Shown: positions 34,801 to 43,225 of the stretch, piece by piece
Layout: each line of letters starts with the position of its first letter
Position numbering within the stretch: position 1 is the stretch's first letter
Assembly: GCA_948438085.1 (NCBI GenBank)
Contig: CAOJKP010000001.1
Location: 1 to 64,000, forward strand
DNA: 64,000 bases
Direction of reading: 5' to 3'
Source of the DNA: an uncultured Clostridium sp.
GTDB taxonomy: Bacteria > Bacillota > Clostridia > TANB77 > CAG-508
The notes under the pieces: generated by a model
The model's input: the letters and a program-made list of their open reading frames with translations, nothing else
Told to the model about the DNA's origin: nothing
Databases searched by the model: none
Position numbers and translations under genes: made by a program

Positions 34801-36822
34801 TTAGTAGATACAGATGGAGATGGAATACCAGATGAAGAAGACACAGAAACATTAGTAAACTATACAATAGAACACTATAAGCAAAACTTAGTAAAAACAG
34901 GATATGATGAGCCAGAAAGAGAAACAAAACAAGGAAATTTAGGAAGTACAGTAATAGCAGGAGCAAAAACATATACAGGGTTTAGGCAAAATATAGCACA
35001 CGAAGAAAGAGTAGCAAGTGGAACAGTAGTAGCAGATGGAAGTTTAGTACTAAAGCTATATTATGATAGGGAAACATATCAAATAACATATATAGTAAAT
35101 GAAGGAACAATAAATGAAGAAAATTATATCCAAAACTATACATATGGAATAGGAGGAAAACTACCAAGTGATGTAACAAAGCAAGGATATACATTTAGAG
35201 GATGGTATGAAAATAGTGATTTAAGAGGAGAAGAAAAAACAGTAATAACAGCAGAAGAAACAGGAGCAAAAACATATTATGCAAGTTGGACAGCAGATGG
35301 AAATACAACATACAAAGTAGAACATTACAAAGAAAATTTAGCCCAAAGTGGATATGATTTAGCAGAAACAGAGAATAAAGAAGGAATAACAGGAGAAAAT
35401 GTAACAGCAGTAGCAAAAGAATATGAAGGGTTTGTAGAAAATAGAACAGCATCAGGAAGAATAGAAGAAGGAATAGTAAAAGCAGATGGAACATTAACAT
35501 TAAAATTATATTATAATAGAGAAATATATGATATAACATATGTATTAAATGAAGGAACAATTGTAGATACAAATTATGCTACACAATATAAATATGGAAT
35601 AGCAAGAACATTACCAAGTAATGTAACAAAACAAGGATATGTATTTAGAGGTTGGTATGAAAATGAAGAATTAACAGGAGAAGCAATAACAGCAATAGAT
35701 GCAGAACAAACAGGAACAAAAACATACTATGCAAAATGGCTAGTAGATACAGATGGAGATGGAATACCAGATGAAGAAGATAATGAAACAATGGTAAATT
35801 ATATAGTAAAACATTATAAACAAATTGGTATTACAAATCAATACAAAGCAGAAGAAGTTGAAACATTAATAGGTGCAGTAGGAAGTACAGTAACAGCCAT
35901 TGCAAAACAATATGAAGGGTATGTTGAAAATACAAATGTAGTAGAAAGAATACCTCAAGGAATAGTTACAATAGATGGAAAACTAGAATTAAAGCTATTT
36001 TATGATACAATAAAACATAGCGTAGTATTTAAAGATGGAGACGAAATAGTTGAAACACAAATAGTAGAAAATAAAAAATCTGCAGTAGCACCAAGTTTAA
36101 TAAAAGAAGGATATACACTAAGTTGGGATAAATCATTTGAAGAAGTAACTAGTGATTTAGAAATAAATGCAGTATGGACAAAAATAGAAGTTGGAAATAA
36201 AGCATATAAAGTTGAACACTACGCTCCAACAAAAGAAGGTTATGAATTAAAAGAAGTAGAAGAATTTCAAGATAGTATAGGACAAACAGTAGTGGCAAAA
36301 CCAAAAGAATATGAAGCATATGTATTTGATGAGGAAAATCAAAATAATGTAACAACAGGAAATATAACCGAAAGTGAAGAATTAATATTAAAAATATACT
36401 ATAAAATTAGAAAAATAACTGTAATATTTAAAGATGGAGAAGAAGTAATAGACACACAAGTAGTAGATTATGGAACAACTCCAAATCCACCAGAATTAAC
36501 AAAACCAGGATATATAGCAAACTGGAAGGAACAAGAAAGTAATGAAACAGGGGAGAAAATATATATATTAGAATGGGTAAAAGACCCAAATTATAAAGAC
36601 CCAAATCAAAATAATAATACTAATAACAATGACGATAATGGAATACCAGAAAAGCCAAGTAAATTACCTCAAACAGGAGAAAAAATGGTTGGAGCAGCAG
36701 GAGTAGTACTAATTCCTGTATTATCTGCATCATTGGTAGAAACAGTAATTTTCTATAGAAGATATCAAAAAGCAAAGCAACTAGCATTATTAAAAAATAA
36801 ACTTATGAAATTCTTTTCATAA
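31864..36822 (+). CDS. Giant LPxTG-anchored surface protein with BspA-type and InlB-type repeats
   Basis: This 1652-residue secreted protein is likely a cell-wall adhesin. An N-terminal hydrophobic signal (about 12-35) is followed by nine or more 23-25-residue DUF285/BspA-type repeats (FDTSNVTDMSSMFSGC pattern, about 115-400). Listeria-Bacteroides InlB-type beta repeats (GYVFRGWY, KTYYAKWLVDTDGDGIPD) then alternate with SHIRT/MucBP-like units (YTIEHYKQNL) over about 525-1570. D.D.DG.PD loops between them probably bind calcium. The C-terminus has LPQTGE at about 1601, a membrane segment and a basic tail, so sortase should anchor it. ATG 31864 follows GAAGGAGAAACTC; the frame is open to TTG 31801. 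Confidence 0.88.
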   Translation: MKRKYIKITSLIIIAMILFASIIGIWYVTYGATTTYVVGENAEATFNSITGELTVRSTSGVGKISIRSADSWANLDYHIGKENVKTITFVNKIYGAGGARYFESFLEGYSNLTTINNFNYVDTSKITDMSSMFSGCKSLTSIDLSNFDTSSATDMESMFSGCSLLTNIDVSGFDTSNVTKMRRMFSGCSSLTSIDVRNFDTSNVTDMCLIFSGCESLTNIDVSGFDTSKITDMSSMFSGCSSLTSIDVSGFNTSNVTNMSAMFIGCSSLTSIDVSNFDTSNATYMSSIFSGCSSLTSIDVSGFDTSNVTYMEDMFYKCESLKNIDVSGFDTSNVTSMKGMFMMCESLTSIDVSGFNTSNVTRIDDIFSYCEQLTSLNISNFDMSLCSYTSYICRWCENLTDIYTPKKYSETRKISLPYYYYNYTNGLDTKAYNNIGAEDFELPVHLKRGYGIVYNANGGTGSMDVQLKKPGITVNIAENGFLGPEGKVFDCWRTSYTSGTKYDVGNEYTMDRDLTLYAQWKDASLTVTFKDGDKIEEVEVSLGGNATAPDWEKIGYNLSWDREFTNVQENIVVNAVWTPITYNITYVLNEGAITDTNFVQNYTYGIEATLPSNVNKTKYVFRGWYDNAELTGEAITAIGIEETGDKTYYAKWLKDTDGDGTPDIEDTDTQVRYTIEHYKQNTDLTTYTKVETDTSKTGQLGSTAVAEAKTYEGFIENTTHEERVPSGTVVDDESLTLKLYYDREEYEITYVLNEGAITDTNFVQNYTYGIGGTLPSNVRKEGYVFRGWYKEEDFSGTQVTAIGIAETEVKTYYAKWLVDTDKDGIPDEEDPETLVNYTIEHYKQNLAKTGYDEPERETKQGNLGSTVIASAKEYTGFRENTTHEERVQSGTVVVDGSLVLKLYYDRETYSITYVLNEGAITDTNFVQNYTYGIGATLPSNASKTGYVFRGWYENSDLRGEVKTAITAEETGAKTYYAKWLVDTDGDGIPDEEDTETLVNYTIEHYKQNLVKTGYDEPERETKQGNLGSTVIAGAKTYTGFRQNIAHEERVASGTVVADGSLVLKLYYDRETYQITYIVNEGTINEENYIQNYTYGIGGKLPSDVTKQGYTFRGWYENSDLRGEEKTVITAEETGAKTYYASWTADGNTTYKVEHYKENLAQSGYDLAETENKEGITGENVTAVAKEYEGFVENRTASGRIEEGIVKADGTLTLKLYYNREIYDITYVLNEGTIVDTNYATQYKYGIARTLPSNVTKQGYVFRGWYENEELTGEAITAIDAEQTGTKTYYAKWLVDTDGDGIPDEEDNETMVNYIVKHYKQIGITNQYKAEEVETLIGAVGSTVTAIAKQYEGYVENTNVVERIPQGIVTIDGKLELKLFYDTIKHSVVFKDGDEIVETQIVENKKSAVAPSLIKEGYTLSWDKSFEEVTSDLEINAVWTKIEVGNKAYKVEHYAPTKEGYELKEVEEFQDSIGQTVVAKPKEYEAYVFDEENQNNVTTGNITESEELILKIYYKIRKITVIFKDGEEVIDTQVVDYGTTPNPPELTKPGYIANWKEQESNETGEKIYILEWVKDPNYKDPNQNNNTNNNDDNGIPEKPSKLPQTGEKMVGAAGVVLIPVLSASLVETVIFYRRYQKAKQLALLKNKLMKFFS
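33605..35800 (+). repeat. Intragenic tandem repeats, about 490 bp each
   Basis: Sequence around ACATATGTATTAAATGAAGG recurs near 33617, 34108, 34597, 35086 (variant) and 35529. Units 2-4 are nearly identical at DNA level over hundreds of bases, so copy number is likely to vary by recombination. Confidence 0.8.
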
Positions 36823-36882
36823 AAGAATATTATAATTAAAAAATTTAGTATAAAACATCAATTTTATATGTGAATTATTACC

Positions 36883-36924
36883 AAGAACTGATTGAAATTC
36901 TAAGATTTCAGTCAGTTCTTTTAT
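36883..36924 (+). terminator. Rho-independent terminator
   Basis: Arms 36883-36898 and 36905-36920 form a 16-bp stem (AAGAACTGA with TCAGTTCTT at the base), followed by TTAT. Confidence 0.85.
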
Positions 36925-36933
36925 AGTATAAGT

Positions 36934-36958
36934 GTGTAGGGACTGCCTTAGGCAGTCC
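36934..36958. repeat. GTAGGGxCTGCC palindrome copy
   Basis: GGGACTGCC-TTA-GGCAGTCC is a near-perfect palindrome matching copies at 6574 and 30431. An ATTCA-rich stretch and a full structured repeat follow it, so the two belong to one composite element. Confidence 0.7.
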
Positions 36959-37048
36959 GTCCTAAATAGGAATACCCAAGAAAAGTAATTATTCATTCTT
37001 CATTATTCACTATTCAATATTCATTGCAATCGGAAGATTGCACCAAAG

Positions 37049-37209
37049 TCCGCTCCCAGGAAGCAAATGTTTTAAAATATTTTGAACAGTCGCCATTCCC
37101 CAATGAAATTGTAAAAAATACTAACGTATTTTAACAAATTAATTGCTCACCCACGCATGGCTCCTCATCGTTCTGCAATATTTTTAAAACATTTCTTCCT
37201 TCGTGCTAA
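37049..37209. repeat. Structured interspersed repeat, full copy 2
   Basis: It is collinear with 6969-7127: same ends, the same inner blocks (CAGTCGCCATTCCCCAATGA, CCCACGCATGGCTCC), and the same outer stem (about 37058-37087 with 37170-37200). Arm bases that differ from copy 1 differ on both sides, keeping the pairing. With the palindrome at 36934 it fills most of the gene-free stretch 36823-37390. Confidence 0.75.
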
Positions 37210-37391
37210 TTACGATTATATAAACATATTGGCAAATTACCAGCTTTTCATAACGACAGCAACGAACAGAAATAATTTTATATATAACTATATCTATAAC
37301 ATGTTTAATAATAGAATTTTTGATTGTTAATTTGTTTTTTTTAAGCTAGGTAAAGAATAATAAAAAAAATTAAAAAAATTTTAAAAAGTAC

Positions 37392-37420
37392 TTGCAAAAT
37401 AAGAAATCTTATATTACAAT
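37392..37420 (+). promoter_or_regulatory. mraZ promoter
   Basis: TTGCAA at 37392-37397 and TACAAT at 37415-37420 are separated by 17 bp, immediately upstream of the MraZ boxes. Confidence 0.75.
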
Positions 37421-37428
37421 TTAATTGA

Positions 37429-37468
37429 AGTGGAGCAAAGTGGTATGAAGTGGTAAAAAAATGGAACG
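37429..37468 (+). promoter_or_regulatory. mraZ: MraZ operator: 10-bp-phased repeats
   Basis: AGTGG occurs at 37429, 37439 and 37449, with a weaker AAATGG at 37459-37464, exactly 10 bp apart. This matches known MraZ autoregulatory operators, in which short TGG-containing boxes repeat on one helix face. It lies between promoter and start codon, as expected for autorepression. Confidence 0.8.
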
Positions 37469-37480
37469 AGGTGACAAAAA

Positions 37481-37912
37481 GTGTTTATAGGTGAATACGA
37501 ACATAACGTAGATGCCAAAGGCAGAATAATAATGCCAGCCAAGCTAAGAGAAGAAATAGGAGATACATTCATAATTACTAAGGGATTAGATGGTTGTTTA
37601 TTTGCGTATTCACAAACAGAATGGACAAACTTTGAGGAAAAGCTAAAATCTTTACCATTAGCACAAAAAAATGCAAGAAACTTTGTAAGATTCTTCTTAT
37701 CTGGAGCAGTAGAATGTGAAATTGATAAACAAGGAAGATTTCTTATTCCATCGAACTTAAGAGAACACGCATCACTAGATAAAGAAATAGTAATAATAGG
37801 AGTTGGAACAAGACTTGAAATATGGAATAGGCAAACATGGAAACAATATAGTAGTGATGATAACATATCTGCAGATGAAATAGCAGAAAATATGACAATG
37901 TTAGGAATATAA
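37481..37912 (+). CDS. mraZ: Transcriptional regulator MraZ
   Basis: MraZ regulates the division and cell-wall cluster. The 143-residue protein contains two SpoVT/AbrB-like swapped-hairpin halves ([22 protein letters not shown] and [19 protein letters not shown]), both with the DxKGR-type motif. The start is GTG 37481 after GAGGTGAC. Its own operator lies just upstream. A 300-bp repeat-rich gap and a hairpin separate it from rsmH, which is unusual, since these genes are normally adjacent. Confidence 0.95.
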   Translation: MFIGEYEHNVDAKGRIIMPAKLREEIGDTFIITKGLDGCLFAYSQTEWTNFEEKLKSLPLAQKNARNFVRFFLSGAVECEIDKQGRFLIPSNLREHASLDKEIVIIGVGTRLEIWNRQTWKQYSSDDNISADEIAENMTMLGI

Positions 37913-37935
37913 TCTTTTTTTAAAAAGTTTATATA

Positions 37936-38133
37936 TATACAAAAGAAAAAATGTAATATACAAAAGATGAAAACTAAAAAAACAAAAGATAAAGTTTACA
38001 AAAGAAAAAGCATACAAAAGATAAATTATTAAAGTCTAAAGAGAAAATTGAATTTCAAAAGATAAATCTATAAGGTACAAAAGTTAATATAAGTACCAAA
38101 GATAATGTTATAAAATAAATATACTAAAGATGA
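37936..38133 (+). repeat. About ten degenerate TACAAAAGATAAA repeats
   Basis: Between mraZ and rsmH the motif (T)ACAAAAGA(T)AAA recurs about ten times with small changes at 15-30 bp intervals, all in one orientation. No ORF is present. It could be iterated protein-binding sites, an RNA-level element or degenerate tandem duplication. Confidence 0.6.
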
Positions 38134-38149
38134 AAATAAAATTTGGACA

Positions 38150-38183
38150 ACAGTTGGTATTTTTCTAAGTACCAACTGTTTGT
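38150..38183 (+). terminator. Hairpin before rsmH, possible attenuator
   Basis: ACAGTTGGTA (38150-38159) pairs with TACCAACTGT (38170-38179), followed by TTTG. It lies 30 bp upstream of the rsmH start. Confidence 0.65.
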
Positions 38184-38213
38184 GCAATTAAGCAAAAAAA
38201 TAGAGGTGCATAA

Positions 38214-39146
38214 TTGGAATTTAATCATAAACCAGTATTATTAAAACAATGTATAGAAGGGCTAAACATTAAAGAAAATGGTATATATGTAGATGGAACT
38301 TTAGGAGGAGCAGGACATAGTAAAGAAATATTAAAAAGACTATCTAGTAAAGGAATGTTAATTGGAATAGATAGAGATTTTGAAGCGCTTGATACTGCAA
38401 AAGAAAGATTAAAAGATTTTTCAAATGTAAAGTTCGTACATGGAAACCATGATGATATAAAGCAAATTCTTCAAGATGAAAATATTAATGAAGTTGATGG
38501 AATATTATTAGATTTAGGAATTTCTTCGTATCAGATTGACGAAAAGCAACGTGGTTTTAGTTATATGTTAGATAGTGAACTTGATATGAGAATGGATAGG
38601 ACACAAACGTTTACAGCAAAAGAACTAGTAAATACATATAAAGAAGAACAACTAAGCAATATAATATATGAATATGGTGAGGAAAAACATTCAAGAAGAA
38701 TAGCAAAAAAAATCTGTGAATATAGAAAAAATAAAATCATAGAAACAACACTTGAATTAGTAGAAATAATAAAAATGGCAATGCCATATATTGATAAAAG
38801 TGCAGGACATCCTGCAAAACGAACATTTCAAGCAATAAGAATAGAAGTAAATAATGAAATAGAACCATTATATGATACTATAAATCAATCAATAGAATGT
38901 TTAAAAAACGGTGGAAGGTTATGTGTAATAACATTTCATTCATTAGAAGATAGAGCTGTAAAAAATGCATTTATAAAAGCACAAGGAAAGTGTGTTTGTC
39001 CTAATGATATACCATATTGTGTATGTGGTGCAAAAAAAATAGGAAATATAATTACCAAAAAGCCTATATTACCAGATAAAAAAGAACAAACAGAAAATTC
39101 AAGAGCCAAAAGTGCTAAACTTAGAATTTTTGAAAAAATAGTATAA
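38214..39146 (+). CDS. rsmH: 16S rRNA m4C1402 methyltransferase RsmH (MraW)
   Basis: RsmH methylates N4 of C1402 in 16S rRNA. The 310-residue protein has the family N-terminus FNHKPVLLKQCIEGL, SAM site YVDGTLGGAGHS, LLDLGISSYQID, GFSYMLDSELDMRMD, and the C-terminal FHSLEDRAVKNAF. Start TTG 38214 follows AGAGGTGC. The ftsL-like gene follows 34 bp later, the usual order. Confidence 0.95.
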   Translation: MEFNHKPVLLKQCIEGLNIKENGIYVDGTLGGAGHSKEILKRLSSKGMLIGIDRDFEALDTAKERLKDFSNVKFVHGNHDDIKQILQDENINEVDGILLDLGISSYQIDEKQRGFSYMLDSELDMRMDRTQTFTAKELVNTYKEEQLSNIIYEYGEEKHSRRIAKKICEYRKNKIIETTLELVEIIKMAMPYIDKSAGHPAKRTFQAIRIEVNNEIEPLYDTINQSIECLKNGGRLCVITFHSLEDRAVKNAFIKAQGKCVCPNDIPYCVCGAKKIGNIITKKPILPDKKEQTENSRAKSAKLRIFEKIV

Positions 39147-39180
39147 AAATATAAGTAAAAAAGAAGGGGGTGAATAACTT

Positions 39181-39675
39181 ATGGCTAGATATCAATATGA
39201 AACAAGTCCTAGAAAATTACAACCTGAATATGAAGCAAAGAAAGTAAAAAATAAAAAGAAATTGCAATCAAAACCTAAAAAGAATAAGAAGGTAGAAGTA
39301 AAAAGTGCTAAGAAAAGTCAACTGAAATTAGTTTTTTATGTAATAGTTGGATTTGGAGTTTTATTTACTATAAGTTATAGGAACTCTCTTATAAATGAAA
39401 GTTTTTCGAAAAATCAAAAGTTAAGAGCAACTTTTACAACATTACAAAAAGAAAATGAGCAGTTAAGTGTAAATATTGAAGATAGTTTAAATTTAAAAAC
39501 AATAGAGCAATCTGCAAAAGAATTATTAGGAATGCAAAGACTAGAAAATTCACAAAAAATATATGTAAATTTACCAAAACAAGATTATGTTGAACCAGCA
39601 TCAGAAGAAATAATAAAAGAAGAACAAGCAGATGGAATATTTAGTCAGATTATAAATTTTATATTGGGAAAATAA
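39181..39675 (+). CDS. FtsL/DivIC-like septum formation protein
   Basis: This bitopic division protein probably bridges FtsB/DivIC and the septal PBP. The N-terminal 50 residues are very basic (KKVKNKKKLQSKPKKNKK). One membrane segment (about 50-68) precedes a coiled coil with leucine-zipper spacing (LRATFTTLQKENEQLSVNI) and an acidic tail. The position directly after rsmH is that of ftsL, more diagnostic than the sequence. The start follows AAGAAGGGGGTG. Confidence 0.8.
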   Translation: MARYQYETSPRKLQPEYEAKKVKNKKKLQSKPKKNKKVEVKSAKKSQLKLVFYVIVGFGVLFTISYRNSLINESFSKNQKLRATFTTLQKENEQLSVNIEDSLNLKTIEQSAKELLGMQRLENSQKIYVNLPKQDYVEPASEEIIKEEQADGIFSQIINFILGK

Positions 39676-39740
39676 AGTATTATTGTTTAGAATCATAGTA
39701 CTTTATTTTTTTTATTGCTCTACGTGGTTTTACCCCAGAA

Positions 39741-39795
39741 AAACAACTATTCACTAGCAACCGTTAGGTCGCATAAAAGTTCGATTCCAGAAAGA
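39741..39795. repeat. Fragment of the composite interspersed repeat
   Basis: ACTATTCACTAGCAACCGTT, then GCATAAAAGTTCGATTCCAG, resembles the segment leading into the structured repeats at 6969 and 37049 (TATTCA..., TTGCAC..., TCCGCTCCCAGGAAG). It is degenerate and lacks the hairpin core. Confidence 0.45.
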
Positions 39796-39905
39796 TAAAT
39801 TATATTTAACATAATGTAATTTTATAAAAAATTAATACAAAGCCCAAAAAATGTGATATAATAAAAAAATGTCAGTAAAAAATATAAATATTAGAGGGGA
39901 AAAAT

Positions 39906-41306
39906 ATGGTACAATTAGGTTTAATACATTGGGCTTTTTTAATATTATTTATTTTAATAATATTTTTAATGATTATGAAAAAAGATACAATGTTTTGTTA
40001 TTTTGTAGCAATTTTAATTTTTGGATTATTTGCTACAGGTTCTGTAACTAAAGCAATATGTGGAATATTTGGAAGCTTATTATATGCCTTTAAAGATTTA
40101 TCTAATCTTATTTTTGCAATTGCTTGTGTCACAGGTCTTAGTAAACTATTAGAAAAAACAGGAATATTGGAATTTTATTTAAAACCATTAACGAAACTCG
40201 TAAAAAATAAATATGTTGGATTTTGGCTAATAGGAATAATTACATTAGTAATAGCACTATTCTTTTATCCATCACCAACAGTTGTATTAATAGCAATGAT
40301 GTTTTTACCAGTTGCAAAAAAAATAAAGATGCCAATAATGTGGGTAGCAGTATCACTTAACTTGTTTGCACATGGGTTTGCATCTTCAGGAGATTACATA
40401 TTACATGCAGCTCATACTTTAGTGGCAAAAGCAGCAAACATTCCTGTTGAAACATTAATGAAAGCGAACATACCAATATGGATAGTAATGGGATTAACAA
40501 CAGCAACAGTAGCATTTATACTATTATGTAAAAACGAAAAAAATAAAAAACAAATAGATACAGAAGAACATATAGAAAATGAATCAATTAAAGAACTAAT
40601 ACCAATCAAAAACAATTATAATCTTAGCAAAACAAAGAAAAAAATATTTGCTTATATGACATTAATTGTATTAGTATTAGATATTATTCTTATGTTTGCT
40701 TTACAATTAAAAACAGCTGATGCAAATGCTCTAGTTTGTGGAACAGTAATAATGATGATTTGTATTATAAGTATATTTGGCTTAAAAGGAACTAAAGAAA
40801 TAGAAGATTCAATAGTATATGGAATGAAATATTCTATAGAATTATTTATTAAAGCTATACCGATGGCAGCATTCTTTTATTTAGGAGATTCAGCATTTAA
40901 TACAATATATGGAGAAGGAATATTAAGTCCAGAATCAAATGGTATTATAAATGATTTAGGAGTCACACTTACAAATATCTTTTCAATTAATAAGGGAACA
41001 GCTGTAATTGTTACAGGAACTTTAGGGGCAATTACTGGATTAGATGGTTCAGGTATATCAGGAATTTCCTTAGTTGGAACAACAGCTGCGTTATTAACAC
41101 AATCATTTAGCAATGGAACTGCTGTTGTTGCAGCATTTGGGCAAATATTAGCAAAATATGTAGGAGCTGGTTGCCTTGTTCCAGTAGCTGCACTTCCAGT
41201 TGCAATAGCTTGTGATATTGATGTTAGAGAATTAATAAAATTCAATTTAAAGCCAATATTAATTGGGGCAATCGTTACGGGAATAGTAACATTCTTTTTA
41301 ATATAA
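39906..41306 (+). CDS. Multi-pass membrane transporter, ion-transporter superfamily
   Basis: This 466-residue protein has about 11-12 membrane segments in two halves separated by a charged loop (about 215-245). Each half holds a glycine-rich re-entrant stretch (FYPSPTVVLIAMMFLPVAKK; TGTLGAITGLDGSGISGISLVG), as in GntP/DcuC/citrate-type secondary carriers. The substrate is unknown. ATG 39906 follows AGAGGGGAAAA. It interrupts the cell-wall cluster between the ftsL-like gene and the PBP, and its terminator overlaps the PBP ribosome site. Confidence 0.7.
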   Translation: MVQLGLIHWAFLILFILIIFLMIMKKDTMFCYFVAILIFGLFATGSVTKAICGIFGSLLYAFKDLSNLIFAIACVTGLSKLLEKTGILEFYLKPLTKLVKNKYVGFWLIGIITLVIALFFYPSPTVVLIAMMFLPVAKKIKMPIMWVAVSLNLFAHGFASSGDYILHAAHTLVAKAANIPVETLMKANIPIWIVMGLTTATVAFILLCKNEKNKKQIDTEEHIENESIKELIPIKNNYNLSKTKKKIFAYMTLIVLVLDIILMFALQLKTADANALVCGTVIMMICIISIFGLKGTKEIEDSIVYGMKYSIELFIKAIPMAAFFYLGDSAFNTIYGEGILSPESNGIINDLGVTLTNIFSINKGTAVIVTGTLGAITGLDGSGISGISLVGTTAALLTQSFSNGTAVVAAFGQILAKYVGAGCLVPVAALPVAIACDIDVRELIKFNLKPILIGAIVTGIVTFFLI

Positions 41307-41320
41307 GTATAGTAATAAAC

Positions 41321-41364
41321 CACCTTTTTCTTTATATAATTAGTATAAAGGAAAGGTGATTTTT
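41321..41364 (+). terminator. Terminator hairpin that contains the PBP ribosome binding site
   Basis: CACCTTTTTCTTTATA (41321-41336) pairs with TATAAAGGAAAGGTG (41344-41358), followed by ATTTTTT. The right arm is the AAAGGTG ribosome site for GTG 41366. The same bases can therefore stop transcription from upstream and mask PBP translation. Confidence 0.75.
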
Positions 41365-41365
41365 T

Positions 41366-43105
41366 GTGCTAGAAAATTATAGTATTAGTAGAATGAAAAG
41401 AATAAGAAATATGTTATTTATAACATTTTTTATTTTAACATTATTAATTTTTAGATTAGGATATATTCAACTTATTACAGGAGAAGAATTATCTGCTATG
41501 GCATATAAACAGCAATCGTTAGATAGGAAAATTAATCCAAAGCGAGGAACAATATATGATTCTACAAAGAAAAATATATTAGCTGTAAGTGCTAATGTAG
41601 AAACTGTAACAATAAATCCTGTAAATATAAAAGAAGAAGATAAAATTAAAGTTGCAAAAGCATTATCAGATATACTAGGTGTAGATTATGAAAAAACATT
41701 AAAAAAAGTAAAGAAAAGAAGTTCAATAGAAACTATAGCAAAAAAAGTTGAAAAGGAACAAACAGATAAATTAAGAGTATGGATTCAAGAAAACAATATT
41801 ACATCAGGAATAAACATAGATGAAGATACAAAAAGGTATTATCCATATAGTAATTTAGCAGCACAATTTATAGGATTTTGTGGAAGTGATAATCAAGGAT
41901 TAGACGGAATAGAAGCAATATATGAAAAAGAGTTAAAAGGTAGTAATGGTAGTATAGTTAAATTAACAGATGCAAAAGGTGGAGAAATTGGAAAAGAGGG
42001 AGAAAACTATATTCCAGCTGTAGATGGAAATGATATAGTACTATCTATAGATATGACAATTCAATCAATAGCAGAAAAATATTTAAAACAAGCATGTATA
42101 GATAATGTATGTACAGATGGTGGAAATATTGTTATGATGAATCCAAAAACAGGAGATATATTAGCAATGGCAACATATCCAGATTATAACTTGAATTCTC
42201 CATACGAAATAAATGATGACGAATTAAAAAATAATTGGGAAAGTCTAAATGCAATACAAAGAAATGAGAGTTTGCAAAAAATGTGGAGAAATAAGGCAAT
42301 CGCAGATACATATGAACCAGGTTCAACGTTTAAATTAGTTACAGCATCAGCTGCATTAGAAGAAGGGATAACCACTACTGATAAAGAAGGAGAATTTTGT
42401 TGTACAGGTAGTATAGAAATTGCAGGTACTAGAATAAAGTGTTGGAGGCATTATAGACCGCATGGTCCAGAATCTTTAAGAAATGCATTAATGAATTCAT
42501 GTAATCCAGTATTTATTGGACTAGGACAGAAAATAGGAGTAAATAAGTATTATGAATATTTACAAAAATTTGGATTTCTAAATAAAACTGGAATAAATTT
42601 GCCAGGTGAAGCAAAGGGTATATTTTTAGCACAAAATAAAGTAGGACCAGTAGAACTAGCTACAATATCTTTTGGACAGAGGTTTGAAGTTACACCATTA
42701 CAGATGGTTTCTGCAGTATCTGCAATTGCAAATAAAGGAATAAAGTTACAACCAAGAGTAGTAAAAGAAATTATTGATCCCAAAACAAATGAAGTAATAG
42801 AAAATCCAGTAATAGAGAATGGTAGAGTGGTTTCAGAAGAAACAGCTCAAAATGTATTAAGTATGATGCAATCTGTTGTAGCTGATGGAACAGGAAGAAA
42901 TGCAAGTGTAAAAGGATATAATGTGGGAGGAAAAACAGGAACATCAGAGGATGGAGTTAATACCAATAAATATGTTACATCATTTATTGGTGTGGCATCT
43001 ATATCTAATCCAGAAGTTGTGATATTAGTAACTTTATATAATCCAACAGGAGAGGGAGGACACCATGTAGGTGTCTTTTTATTGATGTTATTTACGGATA
43101 CTTAG
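41366..43105 (+). CDS. Class B penicillin-binding protein, SpoVD/FtsI type
   Basis: This septal or sporulation transpeptidase cross-links peptidoglycan. The 579-residue protein has an N-terminal membrane anchor (about 14-34), a PBP dimer domain (SLDRKINPKRGTIYDS) and a transpeptidase domain with active Ser in EPGSTFKL, SCN in NSCNPVF and GGKTGTSEDG. No PASTA domain is present. The last 14 residues (after GEGGHH) do not look like the family end (usually GGVVAAP...). Another frame from about 43070 reads FIDVIYGYLENK, so a small indel may have altered the C-terminus. GTG 41366 is preceded by AAAGGTG inside a hairpin. Confidence 0.9.
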   Translation: MLENYSISRMKRIRNMLFITFFILTLLIFRLGYIQLITGEELSAMAYKQQSLDRKINPKRGTIYDSTKKNILAVSANVETVTINPVNIKEEDKIKVAKALSDILGVDYEKTLKKVKKRSSIETIAKKVEKEQTDKLRVWIQENNITSGINIDEDTKRYYPYSNLAAQFIGFCGSDNQGLDGIEAIYEKELKGSNGSIVKLTDAKGGEIGKEGENYIPAVDGNDIVLSIDMTIQSIAEKYLKQACIDNVCTDGGNIVMMNPKTGDILAMATYPDYNLNSPYEINDDELKNNWESLNAIQRNESLQKMWRNKAIADTYEPGSTFKLVTASAALEEGITTTDKEGEFCCTGSIEIAGTRIKCWRHYRPHGPESLRNALMNSCNPVFIGLGQKIGVNKYYEYLQKFGFLNKTGINLPGEAKGIFLAQNKVGPVELATISFGQRFEVTPLQMVSAVSAIANKGIKLQPRVVKEIIDPKTNEVIENPVIENGRVVSEETAQNVLSMMQSVVADGTGRNASVKGYNVGGKTGTSEDGVNTNKYVTSFIGVASISNPEVVILVTLYNPTGEGGHHVGVFLLMLFTDT

Positions 43106-43225
43106 AAAATAAGATTTGTAGTATAGAGAATGAAAAGAAAATGTAATATAAAAACAACAATAGTGAAAAAGTAAGAAAGCGTAAACAAATATAATAATGT
43201 GTAATAAAATATTAAAATAGGAATA

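Noticed and set aside
33725..36355. Long minus-strand leucine-rich ORFs within the surface protein genes
   Set aside because: They are shadows of repetitive, AT-rich plus-strand coding sequence, with no ribosome sites and only Leu/Phe-rich content.
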